Below are positions 6,038-7,123 of a stretch of DNA of 7,123 bases, one piece after another. Position 1 is the stretch's first letter, and each line of letters opens with the position of its first letter. Source of the DNA: Rhodobacterales bacterium UBA3080 (GTDB lineage: Bacteria; Pseudomonadota; Alphaproteobacteria; Rhodobacterales; Rhodobacteraceae); the NCBI GenBank assembly GCA_002366645.1, contig DFBM01000145.1:1-7123 (forward strand), in the 5' to 3' direction. Made by a program: the position numbers and the translations under genes. The notes under the pieces were generated by a model that did not search any database, was not told where the DNA came from, and worked only from the letters and a program-made list of their open reading frames with translations.

Positions 6038-6457
6038 ATGGGAATCAAGAGACACAAACCCGAAAAGATTGTAACGAAGCTAAGGCAGGTTGAAGTTCTG
6101 GTTGGGCAAGGGATGGCGCGGATAGATGCTATTCGTCAGATCAGTATCACAGAGCAAACCTACTATCGTTGGCGTAAACAATACGGCGGCATGGGAACAG
6201 ATCAACTCAAAGAGTTAAAACGGCTCCAGAAGGAAAATGAACGGCTCAGGCGAGCGGTTTCCGACCTGGCGCTGGACGAGTTGATCCTGACGGAAGCCTC
6301 AAGGGGAAACCAACCAGCCCCGCACATCGTAGGCACTGTATCGAAAGAGTTCGCGACAAGCTGGCGTATCAGAACGCCGGGCTTGTCGGGTGATCAAACA
6401 GCATCGCTCACCGCAACGGCATGCGCTAAGGGGCAGAGCGTCTGGTCGTGGATATGA
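6038..6457 (+). CDS. IS3-family transposase OrfA (HTH + leucine zipper), stop codon lost
   Basis: The first 91 residues are a typical OrfA: a helix-turn-helix (about 8-47; KIVTKLRQVEVLVGQG then ITEQTYYRWRKQYGG) that recognises the element's ends, and a coiled coil (about 54-86; LKELKRLQKENERLRRAVSDL) for oligomerisation. Relatives stop right after the ARGNF-type ending. Here the residues after GN read QPAPHI and the frame stays open for 48 more codons, to 6457; the extra tail is the orfB region read in the wrong frame and is probably not functional. Start and strong ribosome binding site (GGAGG, 7 bases upstream) are clear. The -1 frame following GGGAAAC at 6304-6310 leads into orfB. Confidence 0.88.
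   Translation: MGIKRHKPEKIVTKLRQVEVLVGQGMARIDAIRQISITEQTYYRWRKQYGGMGTDQLKELKRLQKENERLRRAVSDLALDELILTEASRGNQPAPHIVGTVSKEFATSWRIRTPGLSGDQTASLTATACAKGQSVWSWI
6304..6310 (+). promoter_or_regulatory. Candidate programmed -1 frameshift heptamer at the orfA/orfB junction
   Basis: In the orfA frame the bases read G GGA AAC, a perfect X XXY YYZ slippery heptamer, located at the codons for G90-N91 where OrfA normally ends. Slipping back by one base gives GGG AAA CCA ACC and then SPAHRRHCIERVRDKL, which is the OrfB start. IS3-family elements make their OrfAB transposase by such a -1 shift. The match is directly visible; efficiency is unknown. Confidence 0.55.
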
Positions 6458-7120
6458 TTGAACTGAGCCGCCAGTATGGCCGTTATGGCTATCGCCGGAT
6501 CGCAGCCCTCCTGCGCGATGCTGGTTGGCAAGTGAATGACAAGCGGGTTGAACGGTTGTGGAGACGAGAAGGACTGACAGTGCCAATGAAACAAACTGCG
6601 AAGGGTCGTCTATGGTTCAACGATGGTCCCTGTATTCGGCTAAAACCTGAACATAAGAACCACGTTTGGTCGTATGACTTTGTTCACCACAGAACGGACG
6701 ATGGGCGGGCATTCCGAACGCTGAACATCCTCGACGAGTTTAGTCGTGAATGTCTGGAAATCCGTGTGAAACGTAAACTCAACATCTACTGATGTTGTCG
6801 ATGCCCTGACGGACCTGTTTATCTTGCGCGGCGTCCCGTCATTCATTCGTTCAGACAACGGCCCGGAGTTTATCGCTAAAATCGTCCGCAACTGGATCAC
6901 CGCCGTCGGTGCCAAAACGGCTTACATCGAGCCAGGATCACCTTGGGAGAACGGATATTGTGAAAGCTTCAACGCTAGACTGCGCGATGAGTTGCTGAAC
7001 GGCGAAGTCTTTTGCACCCTTAAAGAAGCCCAGAACATCATCGAACAATGGAGGACGCATTACAACACCAGGAGATCCCACAGTGCATTGGGCTACCGCC
7101 CTTCGGCTCCGGAAACCTGA
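6304..7120 (+). pseudogene. IS3-family transposase OrfB (DDE integrase domain), broken by three frame changes
   Basis: The OrfB sequence can be followed nearly end to end but only by changing frame three times. From the slip site SPAHRRHCIERVRDKL runs to about 6363; a base appears lost in GG near 6364, so VSERRACRVIKQHRSPQRH continues in another frame from 6366; an extra base between 6425 and 6435 restores the first frame (ERLVVDMIELSRQYGRYGYRRI, on to RKLN at 6783); an extra A at 6784 moves the rest (STDVVDALTDLFILRG) to a third frame that ends at 7120. In-frame stops at 6391 and 6427 and the TGA at 6790 show the breaks. The DDE residues remain: D of WSYDFV, D of RSDNGPEF and E of YCESFN, 35 residues after the second D. 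The C-terminus APET may be slightly short. Inactive as it stands. Confidence 0.85.
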
Positions 7121-7123
7121 AGT

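Larger units (their letters stand above)
5973..7123 (+). mobile_element. IS3-family insertion sequence (IS407/IS51-like group), right end outside the window
   Basis: Two consecutive reading frames, a small HTH protein (orfA) and a DDE integrase-type transposase (orfB) in the -1 frame, define an IS3-family element. The proteins closely resemble the group with the orfA ending ..EAARGN and the orfB motifs RQYGRYGYRRI, HVWSYDFV and ENGYCESFNARLRDE. The left end is proposed at TGATCCTCCCCC (5973-5984) because it starts with TG, lies 65 bases before orfA, as usual for the group, and is mirrored at 6026-6034. Neither the right inverted repeat nor the target duplication can be seen, so the exact boundary is inferred. 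Broken orfB shows the copy is inactive unless helped in trans. Confidence 0.85.

Noticed and set aside
5707..6057. 116-codon open frame on the minus strand
   Set aside because: It crosses the terminator-like stem and the insertion-sequence left end, lacks a ribosome binding site and has no recognisable domain.
6824..7120. Separate small gene in the last part of the window
   Set aside because: It is the C-terminal third of the same OrfB, split off by the extra base at 6784, and holds its last two DDE residues.

Overview
The window looks like a piece of an alphaproteobacterial chromosome, most likely a marine Rhodobacterales-type (Roseobacter-like) bacterium. This rests on moderate GC content, the close family resemblance of the TAXI-type TRAP transporter genes to those of that group, and the 4TM/12TM-fused permease with its C-terminal extension. 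I recognised the families by eye; no database was searched.

Layout. (1) Positions 1-563, minus strand: the N-terminal 187 codons of a class III PLP-dependent aminotransferase, running off the left edge. (2) Positions 564-672: a short divergent control region with a perfect 18-bp palindrome at 598-615 and a related half-site at 630-640. A third, near-identical site lies inside the aminotransferase gene at 27-42. (3) Positions 673-1545, plus strand: an RpiR-family regulator (HTH plus SIS domain). (4) Positions 1583-5688, plus strand: a TAXI-family TRAP transporter cassette made of a periplasmic binding protein, a very large fused DctQ/DctM-type permease and a UspA-family protein whose start codon overlaps the permease stop. 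An 11-bp hairpin separates the binding-protein gene from the permease gene. (5) Positions 5689-5972: an intergenic stretch with a 12-bp-stem terminator-like hairpin and two smaller inverted repeats, but no convincing gene. (6) Positions 5973 to the window end: an IS3-family (IS407/IS51-like) insertion sequence with intact-looking orfA and an orfB broken by three single-base frame changes. Its right end is outside the window.

How the parts may work together (inference): the binding protein captures a small organic acid or amino acid in the periplasm, the fused permease imports it with a cation gradient, the UspA protein may modulate the transporter (as TeaD does for the ectoine transporter TeaABC), and the divergent aminotransferase deaminates the imported compound or a derivative. 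The RpiR protein would control both directions from the shared palindrome. The substrate cannot be read from the sequence. The insertion sequence is a later, decaying arrival downstream of the operon.

No CRISPR array, tRNA, rRNA or clearly new defence or biosynthetic system is visible. The most interesting points are the three-site operator pattern, the inverted repeat that could hide the transposase ribosome binding site, and the slippery heptamer at the orfA/orfB junction.
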